A stretch of DNA of 64,000 nucleotides from Shimia sp022448905 (lineage in GTDB: Bacteria > Pseudomonadota > Alphaproteobacteria > Rhodobacterales > Rhodobacteraceae). The notes below the pieces were generated by a model, which was given only the letters and a program-made list of their open reading frames with translations, did not search any database and was not told the DNA's origin. A program made the translations under genes and the position numbers. The DNA is taken from positions 1,798,001 through 1,862,000 of the forward strand of contig NZ_CP138953.1 in assembly GCF_047126315.1 (NCBI RefSeq), read 5' to 3'. Shown one piece after another: positions 49,154-58,406 of the stretch (positions are counted from its first letter, which is position 1; each line of letters starts with the position of its first letter).

Positions 49154-49248
49154 TGGGCACACCTCCTCTGTTCGCCGAATTCGGCGTTTTTGCTGTCCAA
49201 AATGTCCGGGTGGCTCCTCCCACCTGTCTCGCATAGTGATGCGCGTGC

Positions 49249-49306
49249 ACCGCAATGCGGTCAATGGTAAAAATCACAATGCGGTTGACATGAACCGCAT
49301 GGCGGT
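49249..49306. promoter_or_regulatory. Nested palindromes, probable IclR-type operators
   Basis: Three overlapping or adjacent dyads of the same half-site ACCGC/GCGGT: ACCGCAATGCGGT (49249-49261), ATGCGGTT-N6-AACCGCAT (49279-49300) and ACCGCATGGCGGT (49294-49306). A TTGACA (49285-49290) is embedded, followed at 15 bp by TACAGT. Autoregulation or control of the truncated divergent gene is inferred. Confidence 0.6.
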
Positions 49307-49336
49307 ACAGTAATGAGCAAATGATCGCCGAGGGCG

Positions 49337-50125
49337 ATGCAAACAGATTTGGCGCTGAGGATATTCCAAGTGACTGAAGTTGAAGACAAAAATGTGAGAT
49401 CCGGCATTCAAGTCATTGCCCGTGCAGCGGCCATTTTGCGGGTTCTGAAAAAAACACAAACCGGATTGAGCCTCGGTCAGATCGCAGAGCAAGTGGGTTT
49501 GCCCCGTTCTACGGTACAGAGAATCACAAGCGCGCTGGTGGAGGAAAACCTCGTGATCAGCGCGTCGCAGGGGCGCGGGCTTATTCTGGGGCCTGAGTTC
49601 GGCGCTTTGGCCAATGCGGCGCAATACAACATTGTAGAGCACTGCCGCCTTTTACTGACGGAACTGACGCAAAAGACCGGTGAAACCACAGACCTTGCGG
49701 TGATGCGTGGGATTGGCATGGTGTTTCTGGATCAGGTGCCCGGGACCCACCGTTTGACAACTGTGTCTCAAGTGGGGGAGGTCTTCCCGCTGACGACCAC
49801 CGCAAATGGCAAGGCGTGTTTGGCAGCCTTACCCAATGATGAAGCTTTGAAGTTGGCCCAGAATGAATGGGACCGAAACGGTGTGACTGTGGAGGTTTCT
49901 CGGTTCTTGTCAGAGCTGGATCGCGTGCGCGAAACCGGCTTGGCTTACGACTTGGATGAGCATTCTGGAGGGGTGTCCGCGATAGGGTTCGCATTCCGGG
50001 ATTGGGTCGGGGATTTGCACGCTATTTCTGTGCCGGTGCCGTCTTCCAGATTTGAAAAACAACGGAATCTCATTGAGCGCGCGCTGCGAGAAACAGCTGA
50101 CCATATTCAGGCAACATTTGAATAG
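49337..50125 (+). CDS. IclR family transcriptional regulator
   Basis: 262 residues from ATG 49337; a GTG at 49370 (GAGG 10 nt upstream) is an alternative start. Winged HTH (LSLGQIAEQVGLPRSTVQRITSALVEENLV) and the IclR effector domain (about 90-255, with TTTANGKACLAALP and the closing GLAYDLDEHSGGVSAIGFAF). IclR proteins often control aromatic or organic acid catabolism. Convergent with the malonate genes; divergent from the IS-truncated gene. Confidence 0.9.
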   Translation: MQTDLALRIFQVTEVEDKNVRSGIQVIARAAAILRVLKKTQTGLSLGQIAEQVGLPRSTVQRITSALVEENLVISASQGRGLILGPEFGALANAAQYNIVEHCRLLLTELTQKTGETTDLAVMRGIGMVFLDQVPGTHRLTTVSQVGEVFPLTTTANGKACLAALPNDEALKLAQNEWDRNGVTVEVSRFLSELDRVRETGLAYDLDEHSGGVSAIGFAFRDWVGDLHAISVPVPSSRFEKQRNLIERALRETADHIQATFE

Positions 50126-50146
50126 CGGGACGGCGTGCCGCCCCGC
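50125..50146. terminator. Bidirectional hairpin between iclR and matB
   Basis: GCGGG-A-CGGC-GT-GCCG-C-CCCGC, ten paired bases, in the 44-bp convergent gap. Confidence 0.65.
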
Positions 50147-50169
50147 GCCGCCCACTTTTGGTGCGCTGG

Positions 50170-51672
50170 CTAAGTTGAAAACCGGTCGCGCAGCAGGTTT
50201 TTCTGCACCTTGCCCATAGTGTTGCGCGGCAGTTCAGACAGCAGTTCGTAGCGTCGCGGATGTTTGAAGCGTGCGAGTTTTTTGGCGACGGTGTCGGCAA
50301 AGACACTCTCGGGAACCTCAGCGCCACTTTCCAAAACGACTGCGGCCACAACCGCTTCTCCAAAGTCAGCGTGGGGCACGCCAAACGCGGCGGTTTCCTC
50401 AACGCCCTCTATGTCATTGAGAACCGCTTCGATCTCTTTGGGGTAGATATTGTAACCGCCAGAGATAATCAGATCTTTCTGACGCCCGACGATATGCACA
50501 TAGCCGCCCGAATCGACCATGCCCAAATCACCCGTGATGAAGAACCCGTCCTCGCGCAGCTCTTCGGCGGTTTTCTCTGGCATGTTCCAATAGCCGGCAA
50601 ACACATTGGGGCCGCGAACTTCGATTATGCCTACTTCGCCGTCTGGCACTGTTTCTGAGCTGTTCGGCGCGGTAATGCGAACCTCAGTGCCCGGCAAGGG
50701 GAAGCCAACGGTGCCGGCGCGGCGTTCACCGCTATAAGGGTTCGACGTGTTCATATTGGTTTCTGTCATGCCGTAACGCTCCAGAATGCGATGGCCAGTG
50801 CGCTGTTCAAATTCACTATGTGTTTCAGCAAGCAGGGGGGCGGAACCGGACGTGAAGAGGCGCATGTTGGCACAAGCCTGCTTGGTGAACCGCGGGTCTG
50901 ACAGCAGGCGGGTGTAGAAAGTGGGCACCCCCATCATCAGAGTGGCTTTTGGTAGGCTTGAAAGGACGGTGTCCACATCAAATTTCTGCATTAGCCGTAC
51001 CTGAGCGCCAGCAAGTATCGCTGTATTCATCGCCACAAAGAGACCGTGGGTGTGGAAGATTGGCAAGGCGTGGATCAGGCGATCCTGATTGGTGATTTGC
51101 CAAAGGTCGGTCAATACCTCTGCATTGGACAAGATGTTGCGATGGGTGAGCATGGCGCCTTTGCTGCGCCCAGTTGTGCCTGACGTGTAGAGCAGGGCGG
51201 CCAAATCTTCGGGCCCACGAGGCACGGTTTGAAAGGTGTCAGAAGCATTGGTAACTTGTTCTGTCAGGCTGCCCCGACCACCAGAATCCAGTGTCAAAAT
51301 GCGCGCGCCGCAGGTTTCGGCCACTGGCGAGAGCGCGTTCACTGATGCGGTTTCGCAAACGATCACAGTTGGGGTGGCGTCGCCAATGAAATACTGCATC
51401 TCATCTGCGGTGTAGGAGGTGTTGAGGGGAAGGTAGACGCCGCCTGCCTGAAGGGTTGCACCATATAGTGCCAGAGTTTCCGCGAGTTTGGGCGCTTGAA
51501 CAACAACCCGGTCCCCCGGCTTTAAGCCTGCAGAAACCAGTGCGTTTGCTGTTTTGGCCACCAGCGTCACAAAATCCGCGTAGGAGAGGATCGCCCCGTC
51601 GTTTGTTTCTAGTAAAGGTGCGGGGTTGGAAGAGTGCGTCCCCAGCAGGGCGTCAAATAGGATGTTGGTCAT
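50170..51672 (-). CDS. matB: Malonyl-CoA synthetase (MatB-like acyl-CoA ligase)
   Basis: 500 residues, the usual MatB length. ANL superfamily: P-loop LLYTSGTTGRSKGAML (about residue 160), YGMTETNMNTSNP, TGDLGMVDSGGYVHIVGRQKD, and the catalytic C-terminal Lys in RNTMGKVQKN. Converts malonate, ATP and CoA to malonyl-CoA. Its start overlaps the upstream malonyl-CoA decarboxylase by 4 bp, which supports malonate as substrate rather than another acid. Confidence 0.88.
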   Translation of the reverse strand: MTNILFDALLGTHSSNPAPLLETNDGAILSYADFVTLVAKTANALVSAGLKPGDRVVVQAPKLAETLALYGATLQAGGVYLPLNTSYTADEMQYFIGDATPTVIVCETASVNALSPVAETCGARILTLDSGGRGSLTEQVTNASDTFQTVPRGPEDLAALLYTSGTTGRSKGAMLTHRNILSNAEVLTDLWQITNQDRLIHALPIFHTHGLFVAMNTAILAGAQVRLMQKFDVDTVLSSLPKATLMMGVPTFYTRLLSDPRFTKQACANMRLFTSGSAPLLAETHSEFEQRTGHRILERYGMTETNMNTSNPYSGERRAGTVGFPLPGTEVRITAPNSSETVPDGEVGIIEVRGPNVFAGYWNMPEKTAEELREDGFFITGDLGMVDSGGYVHIVGRQKDLIISGGYNIYPKEIEAVLNDIEGVEETAAFGVPHADFGEAVVAAVVLESGAEVPESVFADTVAKKLARFKHPRRYELLSELPRNTMGKVQKNLLRDRFST

Positions 51673-52928
51673 TTCGAAGTCTCGGTTTTCTGAGTGTTCA
51701 GGCGTTGCCCCATGCTGCGGGCTTTTTGTTGCAAGGCGCGAGATGCGGCGATGGTGTGATTTAGGGCGAAGCTCTCGTGGTTTCGCTCTGTTTGGCTGAG
51801 GTCATAGAGGTAGTTCACCATGACACCGCCGGATTGCGCTTTGCCTTTGTCGGTGGTGTCAGCTTCCTCGTGTACCGCGTGGATCAACGCACCATTGCCA
51901 AGGTGAAAGCGGGCGACGGGATCATAGGGGAAGCCGTCTTCGCGTCTGGCGTTGAGCAAGTAGTGGGCCGCCAAGTCAGTGTCGACTGGCAGTGTCTCCA
52001 GCGATTGCTGCGCTTGCCATTTGCGCAGCAGCGGGATCGGAGACAGGGTCACAAAGGTTTTGAGATGAGGGAGCTGAGTGCTGAGTTCCGAGGCCACTTG
52101 TTTGATCAGAAGGTTGCCAAAGCTGATGCCTGCGAGCCCTTGTTGGCAATTGGAAATGGAATAGAAGACAGCGGTCCGCGCGGCGTCGATGTCTAGCGTC
52201 TCACGGTCTTCTGCCAGCACGTTTTGGATGGAGCCGGGAATGTCTTTGGTCAGCGCGACTTCGACAAAAATCAGAGGATCCTCTGGCATGGCAGGGTGAA
52301 AAAACGCGAAGCACCGTCGGTCTTCCGGATGCAGACGGCGGCGCAAGTCTTCCCAATCCTTGATCTCATGCACAGCCTCATAGGCCACAATCTTCTCAAG
52401 GATGTTGGCTGGCGTGGACCATGTGATTTGCCGTAAAACTAGAAAACCTCGGTTGAACCAGCTGGTCAGCAAGTGCACCAGATCGAGATCTGTGCGCCTC
52501 AGGTTCGGATCGTCTCTTACATAGTCCAGTAAGTCGACGCGCATTTGAACCAATGCGGCGGTCGCGCCTTCGGCCTGATTGAGGCGGCGGAACAGTTCCT
52601 GGCGACGCGGTTCCGCGGCCGTCACCAAAGCGGCGAAGTTTTCCGGAGTGGGGGCCTCATCATACTGTGCGGCGAGTTCTTTGATTTGCGCCGGGGCCAC
52701 GTCCCAAGCGTCATTCAAGTGGGTAAAGAAGGCGTGTTTGCCAGCTTCGTCCATGGATTGATACCGCGCCAGTAGGGCTGCTGCGATACGGCGGCCTGAG
52801 ACCTGTCCTTCGGTGGACAGCAAGGCTTCGCAGAGTTCCGCAATGGAGCGGTCGTCCAGATCGTTGCTGCTTTTGCGTAGGTCGAGCAGCCCGGCGAGAA
52901 AGTCCGAAACGCTTGTTGGTTTGGCCAC
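51669..52928 (-). CDS. matA: Malonyl-CoA decarboxylase
   Basis: 419 residues. Family signatures: FYSISNCQQGLAGISFGNLLIKQV (quoted in part), TLSPIPLLRKWQAQ, and the C-terminal FALNHTIAASRALQQ. Decarboxylates malonyl-CoA to acetyl-CoA. With MatB it takes malonate to acetyl-CoA. Begins 3 bp after the YciI-like gene and overlaps matB, so the three form one leftward operon. Confidence 0.92.
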   Translation of the reverse strand: MAKPTSVSDFLAGLLDLRKSSNDLDDRSIAELCEALLSTEGQVSGRRIAAALLARYQSMDEAGKHAFFTHLNDAWDVAPAQIKELAAQYDEAPTPENFAALVTAAEPRRQELFRRLNQAEGATAALVQMRVDLLDYVRDDPNLRRTDLDLVHLLTSWFNRGFLVLRQITWSTPANILEKIVAYEAVHEIKDWEDLRRRLHPEDRRCFAFFHPAMPEDPLIFVEVALTKDIPGSIQNVLAEDRETLDIDAARTAVFYSISNCQQGLAGISFGNLLIKQVASELSTQLPHLKTFVTLSPIPLLRKWQAQQSLETLPVDTDLAAHYLLNARREDGFPYDPVARFHLGNGALIHAVHEEADTTDKGKAQSGGVMVNYLYDLSQTERNHESFALNHTIAASRALQQKARSMGQRLNTQKTETSK

Positions 52929-52931
52929 GGG

Positions 52932-53318
52932 CTACCTCAGCGTCACAGACTTTGTGGATAGGCCAACGGACAGCGACAGGCTGCCTTCGTTGATGAGCCA
53001 ACGTCGGAGTGTATAGGTGCGCGCGCCGGTTTTGTGCATGGGGTCGCCATCTGCCATGGCGCGGGCCTCGTCCAGCGACTCAGCGCGGTAAACGAGCATG
53101 CCAGTGCCTTCCATGAGGTCGCCGCTGAGATCGGAAAGTGGGCCTGCAAAGGCCAGATTGCCTGCGATCTCCATGTCCCATTGATAGGCCAGATGGTCAG
53201 GCAAAACGTCCGGAACTGGCGGGCCGTCCGCGGAAGGGGTTGATTCAACGATAAATAATTCCAGCGCGAGTGCCCCTCTCTCGCGGGCGTGTGCTTTGTA
53301 CTCTTCCCATTTCGGCAT
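52932..53318 (-). CDS. YciI-like (YCII-related) protein
   Basis: 128 residues from ATG 53318 (MPKWEEYKAHARERG). Ferredoxin-like dimeric fold typical of YCII-related/muconolactone isomerase-like proteins: LALELFIVESTP, LAYQWDMEIAGNLAFAGPL, then MLVYRAESLDEARAMADGDPMHKTGARTYTLRRW, in which the D-P-(M/F) and His are the usual putative active-site residues. Heads the leftward operon with the malonate genes; may isomerise or hydrolyse a ring-cleavage intermediate (inference). Confidence 0.75.
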   Translation of the reverse strand: MPKWEEYKAHARERGALALELFIVESTPSADGPPVPDVLPDHLAYQWDMEIAGNLAFAGPLSDLSGDLMEGTGMLVYRAESLDEARAMADGDPMHKTGARTYTLRRWLINEGSLSLSVGLSTKSVTLR

Positions 53319-53337
53319 GTTTCGCCCTTTCTGACAA

Positions 53338-53351
53338 AAATATCGATATTT
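53338..53351. promoter_or_regulatory. Perfect palindrome in the divergent promoter, putative GntR operator
   Basis: AAATATCGATATTT lies between the YciI-like and FAH-family starts (86-bp gap). A near copy (AAATATCGAAATT) precedes the GntR gene at 60004-60016. Confidence 0.6.
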
Positions 53352-53404
53352 ATTGACACTAGCATAAATAATCGGCAATGGTGAAAAAAAGCTAGGGGAA
53401 AACG

Positions 53405-54265
53405 ATGAGATTCATTGTTGGTAAAACGGCCGGCGCGGCTGGCGTATTTGCGGTGCAAGGAGACGCAGCCAAAAAGCTTCCGGGTGTGGATGGCGACTTG
53501 ATGCAGTTGATTGAAAACGGGGGCGCAGCGCCAGCCTTTGACGCAATCGATACGGCGCCGGTATCGGTAGATGCGATTGAGCCGGCGCTGCCCATAGCCA
53601 ATCCGGGAAAGATCATCTGTCTTGGTCTTAACTATGTCGATCATATCAAAGAAGGTGGGTACGACGTTCCAGAGTATCCGGCGCTGTTCATGCGTGGCCG
53701 CAATTCCATCATGCCAGCCGGGGCGCCGATGGTGCGCCCGTCCTGTTCTGAGAAGCTCGACTATGAGGTGGAGCTCATGTTGATTGTTGGCAAAGGCGGT
53801 CGGCATATTCGTGAGGAAGATGCGCTCAACCATGTGTTTGGCTACACATTGTTCAATGATGGGTCTGTACGGGATTATCAGCGCAAAACCCATCAGTGGA
53901 CGCCGGGTAAAAACTTCGATGACACAGGTGCGATTGGGCCCGTGGTTGTGACGCCTGATGAACTGCCGGAAGGTGCGGTGGGTCTGAAGATTGAGAGCCG
54001 CGTCGGCGATGAGATCCTACAGAGCGCGACAACCTCTGACATGATGTGGTCCGTCGCCCGAACCATCGCAACCATTTCTGAATATACCACGTTGGAGCCG
54101 GGTGATTACATCGCCATGGGCACACCGCCAGGTGTTGGACACGCCAAGACGCCGCCACGCTGGTTGCGGCCCGGGGAAACCGTAGAGGTTGAAATCGAAG
54201 GTATTGGTATTTGCGCAAATCCGATTGTGGACGAAGCTGACGTGGTGGCGAGGGCCGCTCAATGA
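53405..54265 (+). CDS. Fumarylacetoacetate hydrolase family protein
   Basis: 286 residues. FAH C-terminal fold: ICLGLNYVDHIKEGG, the metal-binding E-x-E of YEVELMLIVGKGGRHI, FNDGSVRDYQRKTHQWTPGKNFD, and the PGD..MGTPPGVGHAK signature (EPGDYIAMGTPPGVGHAKTP). Members hydrolyse or hydrate/isomerise ring-cleavage products and oxo-acids. First gene of the rightward operon; its stop overlaps the RutE-like start by 4 bp. Confidence 0.9.
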   Translation: MRFIVGKTAGAAGVFAVQGDAAKKLPGVDGDLMQLIENGGAAPAFDAIDTAPVSVDAIEPALPIANPGKIICLGLNYVDHIKEGGYDVPEYPALFMRGRNSIMPAGAPMVRPSCSEKLDYEVELMLIVGKGGRHIREEDALNHVFGYTLFNDGSVRDYQRKTHQWTPGKNFDDTGAIGPVVVTPDELPEGAVGLKIESRVGDEILQSATTSDMMWSVARTIATISEYTTLEPGDYIAMGTPPGVGHAKTPPRWLRPGETVEVEIEGIGICANPIVDEADVVARAAQ

Positions 54266-54927
54266 CCGCTCTGGTTGGGGATGACTTGGAGCGCGCGCGG
54301 GCCGAGGCCCAGGCCTCTGTCCGCGCTCTTAGAGGTCGAAAATCGGAACTGGATGGTGACAGTATTGATGTGATCCTTGCCGATGCCCGATCGCATTATG
54401 CTTGGCAAAATAAGCCGGTGTCAGACGCGCTTTTGCATCGTCTCTATGAGATCACGGCGGCTGGTCCAACAAGCATGAATACCTGCCCCGCACGCTTTGT
54501 GTTTGTCAAAAGCCAAGAGGGCAAGGAGCGGCTGGCCAAGTCGTTGAAGGACAAAAACATCGACAAGATGATGGCTGCGCCGGTGACGGCGATCATCGCC
54601 CATGATTTGGAATTCTGGCGCTACCTGCCGTTCCTGTTTCCACATGAAGATCGCCGCCCATATTTTGAAGGCAAACCTGAGCACAGTGAAACCACCGCGT
54701 TTCGCAATGGCACGTTGCAGGGGGCGTACTTCATGATTGCAGCACGGGCGCTTGGACTGGACGTTGGCGCCATGAGCGGGTTTTCAAATGCAGTTGTGGA
54801 TGAAGAGTTTTTTGCCGGAACCACACTGCGGTCAAATTTCCTGTGTAACCTTGGCTATGCGGATGAAGCCGCGCTGTTCCAGAAGCTGCCGAGGTTTCCG
54901 TTCGAACAAGCCTGCAACTACGCGTGA
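54262..54927 (+). CDS. RutE-like nitroreductase family protein (malonic semialdehyde reductase-like)
   Basis: 221 residues. FMN-dependent nitroreductase fold of the RutE/3-hydroxypropionate dehydrogenase group: HYAWQNKPVSDALLHRLYEI, AAGPTSMNTCPARFVFV, AFRNGTLQGAYFMIAARALGLDVGAMSGF, FLCNLGYAD (quoted in pieces). RutE is thought to reduce malonic semialdehyde to 3-hydroxypropionate with NADPH; the presence of malonate genes in the divergent operon fits a C3 chemistry, but the substrate is not proven. Confidence 0.8.
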   Translation: MTALVGDDLERARAEAQASVRALRGRKSELDGDSIDVILADARSHYAWQNKPVSDALLHRLYEITAAGPTSMNTCPARFVFVKSQEGKERLAKSLKDKNIDKMMAAPVTAIIAHDLEFWRYLPFLFPHEDRRPYFEGKPEHSETTAFRNGTLQGAYFMIAARALGLDVGAMSGFSNAVVDEEFFAGTTLRSNFLCNLGYADEAALFQKLPRFPFEQACNYA

Positions 54928-54939
54928 GGATCTAACTCT

Positions 54940-55395
54940 ATGGCCATTCGTCAAAAGACTGTTGTGACGATCAAGATGTCTGGTTTTGCCAGCAGTCATA
55001 GCCATTGCGTCGTGCATACACGCGACCTGTCGCTGACCATTGACGAGCCTGTGGAGCGGGGCGGGACCAATCTTGGGTTTTCGCCAACCGAAACAGCCTA
55101 TGCCGCCTTGGTCGGTTGCACCAACACCATCGGGCACAAATGTGCGGCCAAGTTGGGCGTCGACGTTGGGCATCTCGAGTTTGAGATGGAGATCGATTTC
55201 GACCGGCGCGGCGTGTTGTTGCAGGAAGAGATCGAGGTGCCGTTCAAAGCCATTCGTCTGGACGTGATGTCAGACGGGGCTGCCAGCGCAGAGGAGTTGG
55301 CGCAGGTGGCGGCGGAAACCGAAAAATACTGTGCCGTTTCAAAGATGTACAAAAATGCAGGCACAGAGGTGGAGGTCAGTTGGACCAAAAAATGA
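54940..55395 (+). CDS. OsmC family protein
   Basis: 151 residues. OsmC/Ohr fold with its two Cys: C in LVGCTNTIGHKCAAKLG and C in EKYCAVSK. The Pro-x-Glu of FSPTETAYAALVGC is retained. These are thiol-dependent peroxidases or hydrolases; within this operon it could be a thioesterase- or hydrolase-like step or stress protection. Lies 12 bp after the RutE-like gene. Confidence 0.85.
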   Translation: MAIRQKTVVTIKMSGFASSHSHCVVHTRDLSLTIDEPVERGGTNLGFSPTETAYAALVGCTNTIGHKCAAKLGVDVGHLEFEMEIDFDRRGVLLQEEIEVPFKAIRLDVMSDGAASAEELAQVAAETEKYCAVSKMYKNAGTEVEVSWTKK

Positions 55396-55428
55396 CCTCG
55401 TAAATTTGAACCATCCAGGGAGGAGACG

Positions 55429-56499
55429 ATGGGAATGATTAACAAAGGACTGGCGCTGGGCGCATTGATGGCCGGATTGGCTGCAGCCCCGGCATTTGCA
55501 CAGGAAACCATCAAAGCAGTTGTTATAGACGGGTATCCGGCGCGCGCGCTTTGGGTCAAGGAATTCACCAATTTCTTCATCCCAGAGGTGGACAAAAAGC
55601 TCGCCAAGACCGGCAACTACAAAATGGACTGGCAAGAGAGTTATGGTGGTTCGATTGTGAAGCCCAAAGGTGTGCTCGAAGGGGTCAAACTTGGCCTTGG
55701 TGACATTGGCATCGTGACCACGATTTTCCACAGCTCCAAACTGCCCTCTCAGGCGATTTCTGCGGTGACGCCTTTTGTGGCAGCGGATGCGCGTGCGGTG
55801 GCCAAGGCGGTGGACGAGATCGCCAAAGAATACCCAACAATGCAGAACGAGTTTGCCAAACAAAATCAGGTCTACCTGGCGACTGGCGTGGTGCTGGACA
55901 CCTATCAGGTATTCTCCAAGGAACCTGTGAGTTCGGTGAGTGACATGGAAGGTGCCAAGGTTGCCGGCGCCGGTATGAACTTGCGCTATCTGGAAGGTAT
56001 CGAGGGGGCCGCTGGCGTACGTGGGGGGCTTACTGACTTTTACAACATGCTCGACACGGGGCTGGTGGACAAAGCCATGCTGTGGCCAGAAGCGGCCAAG
56101 ACCTTCAAAATCGCGGAAGTGGCCCCTTACATGCTGCGGGCAGACCTGGGCGCAGTGAACTCCAAAACCATCACAGTGAACAAAGACTACTGGGAAGGTT
56201 TGCCGGATGAAGTCAAAACCGCCCTGCAAGAGGTCGCGGTGATGTATCGGGATCACGTGGCTGGTATTGCCATGGATCGCGCTGCAGAAAGCCGGGATTC
56301 TTACGCCGCGGCAGGCGGCACCATTGTTGACGTGACCACCGAAGACCGCGCCAAATGGGCGGCAGCGATGCCAAACATTGCGGCGGAGTGGGCCAAGACG
56401 TTGGACGACAAGGGGGAGCCAGGCAGCGAGATGCTCAGCGCTTACCTCGGCAAGCTCGAAGCCGCTGGCTACACCGGCGTGCGCAACTGGACCGAGTGA
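55429..56499 (+). CDS. TRAP transporter substrate-binding protein (DctP family)
   Basis: 356 residues with signal peptide (1-24, cleavage after AFA). Periplasmic receptor capturing an organic acid for the DctQM membrane pair that follows. Conserved positions visible: KGVLEGVKLGLGDIGIV, VSDMEGAKVAGAGMNLRYLEGIEGA, TDFYNMLDTGLVDKAMLWP. The Arg usually binding the substrate carboxylate is expected within the second block (NLRYLEG). Ligand probably carboxylated, consistent with aromatic-acid catabolism. Confidence 0.9.
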   Translation: MGMINKGLALGALMAGLAAAPAFAQETIKAVVIDGYPARALWVKEFTNFFIPEVDKKLAKTGNYKMDWQESYGGSIVKPKGVLEGVKLGLGDIGIVTTIFHSSKLPSQAISAVTPFVAADARAVAKAVDEIAKEYPTMQNEFAKQNQVYLATGVVLDTYQVFSKEPVSSVSDMEGAKVAGAGMNLRYLEGIEGAAGVRGGLTDFYNMLDTGLVDKAMLWPEAAKTFKIAEVAPYMLRADLGAVNSKTITVNKDYWEGLPDEVKTALQEVAVMYRDHVAGIAMDRAAESRDSYAAAGGTIVDVTTEDRAKWAAAMPNIAAEWAKTLDDKGEPGSEMLSAYLGKLEAAGYTGVRNWTE

Positions 56500-56532
56500 T
56501 CGGCTGATCCAAAAGACTGAAAGGGCCTGACT

Positions 56533-57093
56533 GTGACGACCTCTGTTTTTGGCAAGACACTCCGGGCCCTTTCCGGAATTGCCAGCACCACCGCAATTGG
56601 CGCCAACGCCATTGGCACGCTGGTGGTGCTGGGCCTTGTCCTGATCGTGAACTTTGATGTGGTGGCGCGGGGTGTGTTCAACGCGCCGTTCCGTGGGGCT
56701 TATGAAGTGGTGCAATTTGCCATGGTGCTGATTGTATTCCTTCAGCTGCCGGATGTGGTGCGGGTAAATAGACTAACTCGCTCGGACGGGTTCCTGGTGG
56801 TGATTGGCCACAGGTTTCCGCGCTTTGCCAATATACTGCGCCACGTCATCGACACGATCAGCGCGATCTTCATGACACTGGTGGCGATTACCATCTGGCC
56901 CGAGTTTCTGGAGATGCTGGACACACGTGACTATTTTGGCGTGCCGGGCATTTTCACAGCGCCGTGGTGGCCTATCAAGCTCACCATTTTTGCCAGCGCG
57001 ACCCTTTGTGCGGTGCTCTTTGCCTTCAAAGTTCTTTCCCCTGCTGAAAAATCAGAGCTGATCCGTGCTCCCGAACATGAGGACAAAGAATGA
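56533..57093 (+). CDS. TRAP transporter small membrane subunit (DctQ family)
   Basis: 186 residues, GTG start. Four hydrophobic segments (TLVVLGLVLIVNFDVVARGVF; VQFAMVLIVFLQLPDVV; AIFMTLVAITIWPEF; WPIKLTIFASATLCAVLFAF, in part). The first contains the family's NFDVVARGV motif. Overlaps dctM by 4 bp. Confidence 0.88.
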   Translation: MTTSVFGKTLRALSGIASTTAIGANAIGTLVVLGLVLIVNFDVVARGVFNAPFRGAYEVVQFAMVLIVFLQLPDVVRVNRLTRSDGFLVVIGHRFPRFANILRHVIDTISAIFMTLVAITIWPEFLEMLDTRDYFGVPGIFTAPWWPIKLTIFASATLCAVLFAFKVLSPAEKSELIRAPEHEDKE

Positions 57094-58397
57094 GTCCGCT
57101 TGAAATTGGCATGGCCTCTGTCGTTGCCATTGTCGTCCTGATTTACCTCGGGATGTATATTCCGATTGCGCTGGGCGTGGTGTCCTTTGTCTCCATCTGG
57201 CTGATGCGGGACAACTTCGATCTGGCGATGAACCTGTTGAAGATCGCCGTTGGGGACAGTGTGATGGAGTACACGTTTGCCACGGTGCCGCTGTTTACCT
57301 TCATGGGGCTTGTGGTGTCCAAAGCCGGGCTCGGCGCAGACGTTTATGACGTCATGAGTACCGGCTTTCGGCGGGTAAAAGGCGGCATTGGCATGGCCAC
57401 GGTTGGGGCCAACGCGGTGTTTGCCGCCGTGACCGGCAGCTCCATCGCCTCCGCTTCTGTGTTCTCCAAGGTGTCCGTGCCGCAGATGCTCAAGTACGAC
57501 TACAACCCGCGCTTTGCCGTTGGGGTGGTCGCCGGGTCTTCGGTTTTGGGTATGATCATTCCGCCGTCGGCCATGCTGATCATCTACTCCTTCGTGGCTG
57601 AGCAATCTGTGGGAGAGATGTTCCTAGCCGGTGTCGTGCCGGGCCTCATGTTGGCGGTGGCCTATGTGGGCGCGATTTTCTTCATGGGGCGGTTCTTTCC
57701 GAATTTTGTTGGCGGGCGTCCGGCAGAAGACTTTGAGGCGATGCGCTGGGGTGAGATTGCCTCCAAGACATTGCCGACCGTGGGGCTGATCTTTGTTGTT
57801 CTGGGTGGCATCTACACCGGGTGGCTAACGCCTGTGGAGGCCGGGGCCACAGGATCGCTTGTTGCGCTTCTGATCGCGCTTGTGCGCCGCCGTATGACCG
57901 CCAAAGGGTTCTGGGAAGCGCTGCTCGAGACCGGCTATATCACCGCGTCGATCTTGTTTTTGATCACCGCGGCGTCGATTTACAGCCGTATGCTTGGTCT
58001 CGCGGGCTTGCCAAATGAGTTGGGCGACATGCTCGCCAACAGCCATGCCAGCTTCTTCACTGTGATGCTGTTGTATGTCCTGCTGATGCTGTTCCTCGGC
58101 ACGCTTTTGGATACAGCCTCGATCATCCTGATCGTTGTGCCGCTGTTCCTGCCTTTGGTAGAGCCGATGGGGCTCAGCCTGGTGTGGTTTGGCATCATCA
58201 CCGTGGTGGGCGCCGAAATCGGCCTGCTGACGCCGCCGCTCGGTATTTCCTGCTTTGTGATCAAAGCCACGCTGAACGATGACCGCATCTCGCTCAAAGA
58301 TGTGTTCCTCGGCGCGCTGCCCTTTGCGGGTGTGATGCTGATCGTTCTTATCCTGCTGATCCGCTACCCGGCGCTCAGCCTCGCTATTCTGAACTAG
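57090..58397 (+). CDS. TRAP transporter large permease (DctM family)
   Basis: 435 residues, about twelve membrane segments. Family motifs: GSSIASASVFSKVSVPQML, GVVAGSSVLGMIIPPSAMLIIYSF, and PLFLPLVEPMGLSLVWFGI near the C-terminus with the second GLLTPPLGISCFVIK. Sodium-driven uptake with the DctP and DctQ proteins just upstream. Confidence 0.92.
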   Translation: MSPLEIGMASVVAIVVLIYLGMYIPIALGVVSFVSIWLMRDNFDLAMNLLKIAVGDSVMEYTFATVPLFTFMGLVVSKAGLGADVYDVMSTGFRRVKGGIGMATVGANAVFAAVTGSSIASASVFSKVSVPQMLKYDYNPRFAVGVVAGSSVLGMIIPPSAMLIIYSFVAEQSVGEMFLAGVVPGLMLAVAYVGAIFFMGRFFPNFVGGRPAEDFEAMRWGEIASKTLPTVGLIFVVLGGIYTGWLTPVEAGATGSLVALLIALVRRRMTAKGFWEALLETGYITASILFLITAASIYSRMLGLAGLPNELGDMLANSHASFFTVMLLYVLLMLFLGTLLDTASIILIVVPLFLPLVEPMGLSLVWFGIITVVGAEIGLLTPPLGISCFVIKATLNDDRISLKDVFLGALPFAGVMLIVLILLIRYPALSLAILN

Positions 58398-58406
58398 GAG
58401 GCGCCC

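Noticed and set aside
49173..49186. CGCCGAATTCGGCG perfect palindrome upstream of the truncated gene
   Set aside because: Could be an operator, but its half-site differs from the ACCGC dyads nearby and it has no second copy in the window; not claimed.
52943..53893. 316-codon leftward frame across the YciI-like and FAH genes
   Set aside because: Shadow of two well-supported genes in other frames; no recognisable domain.
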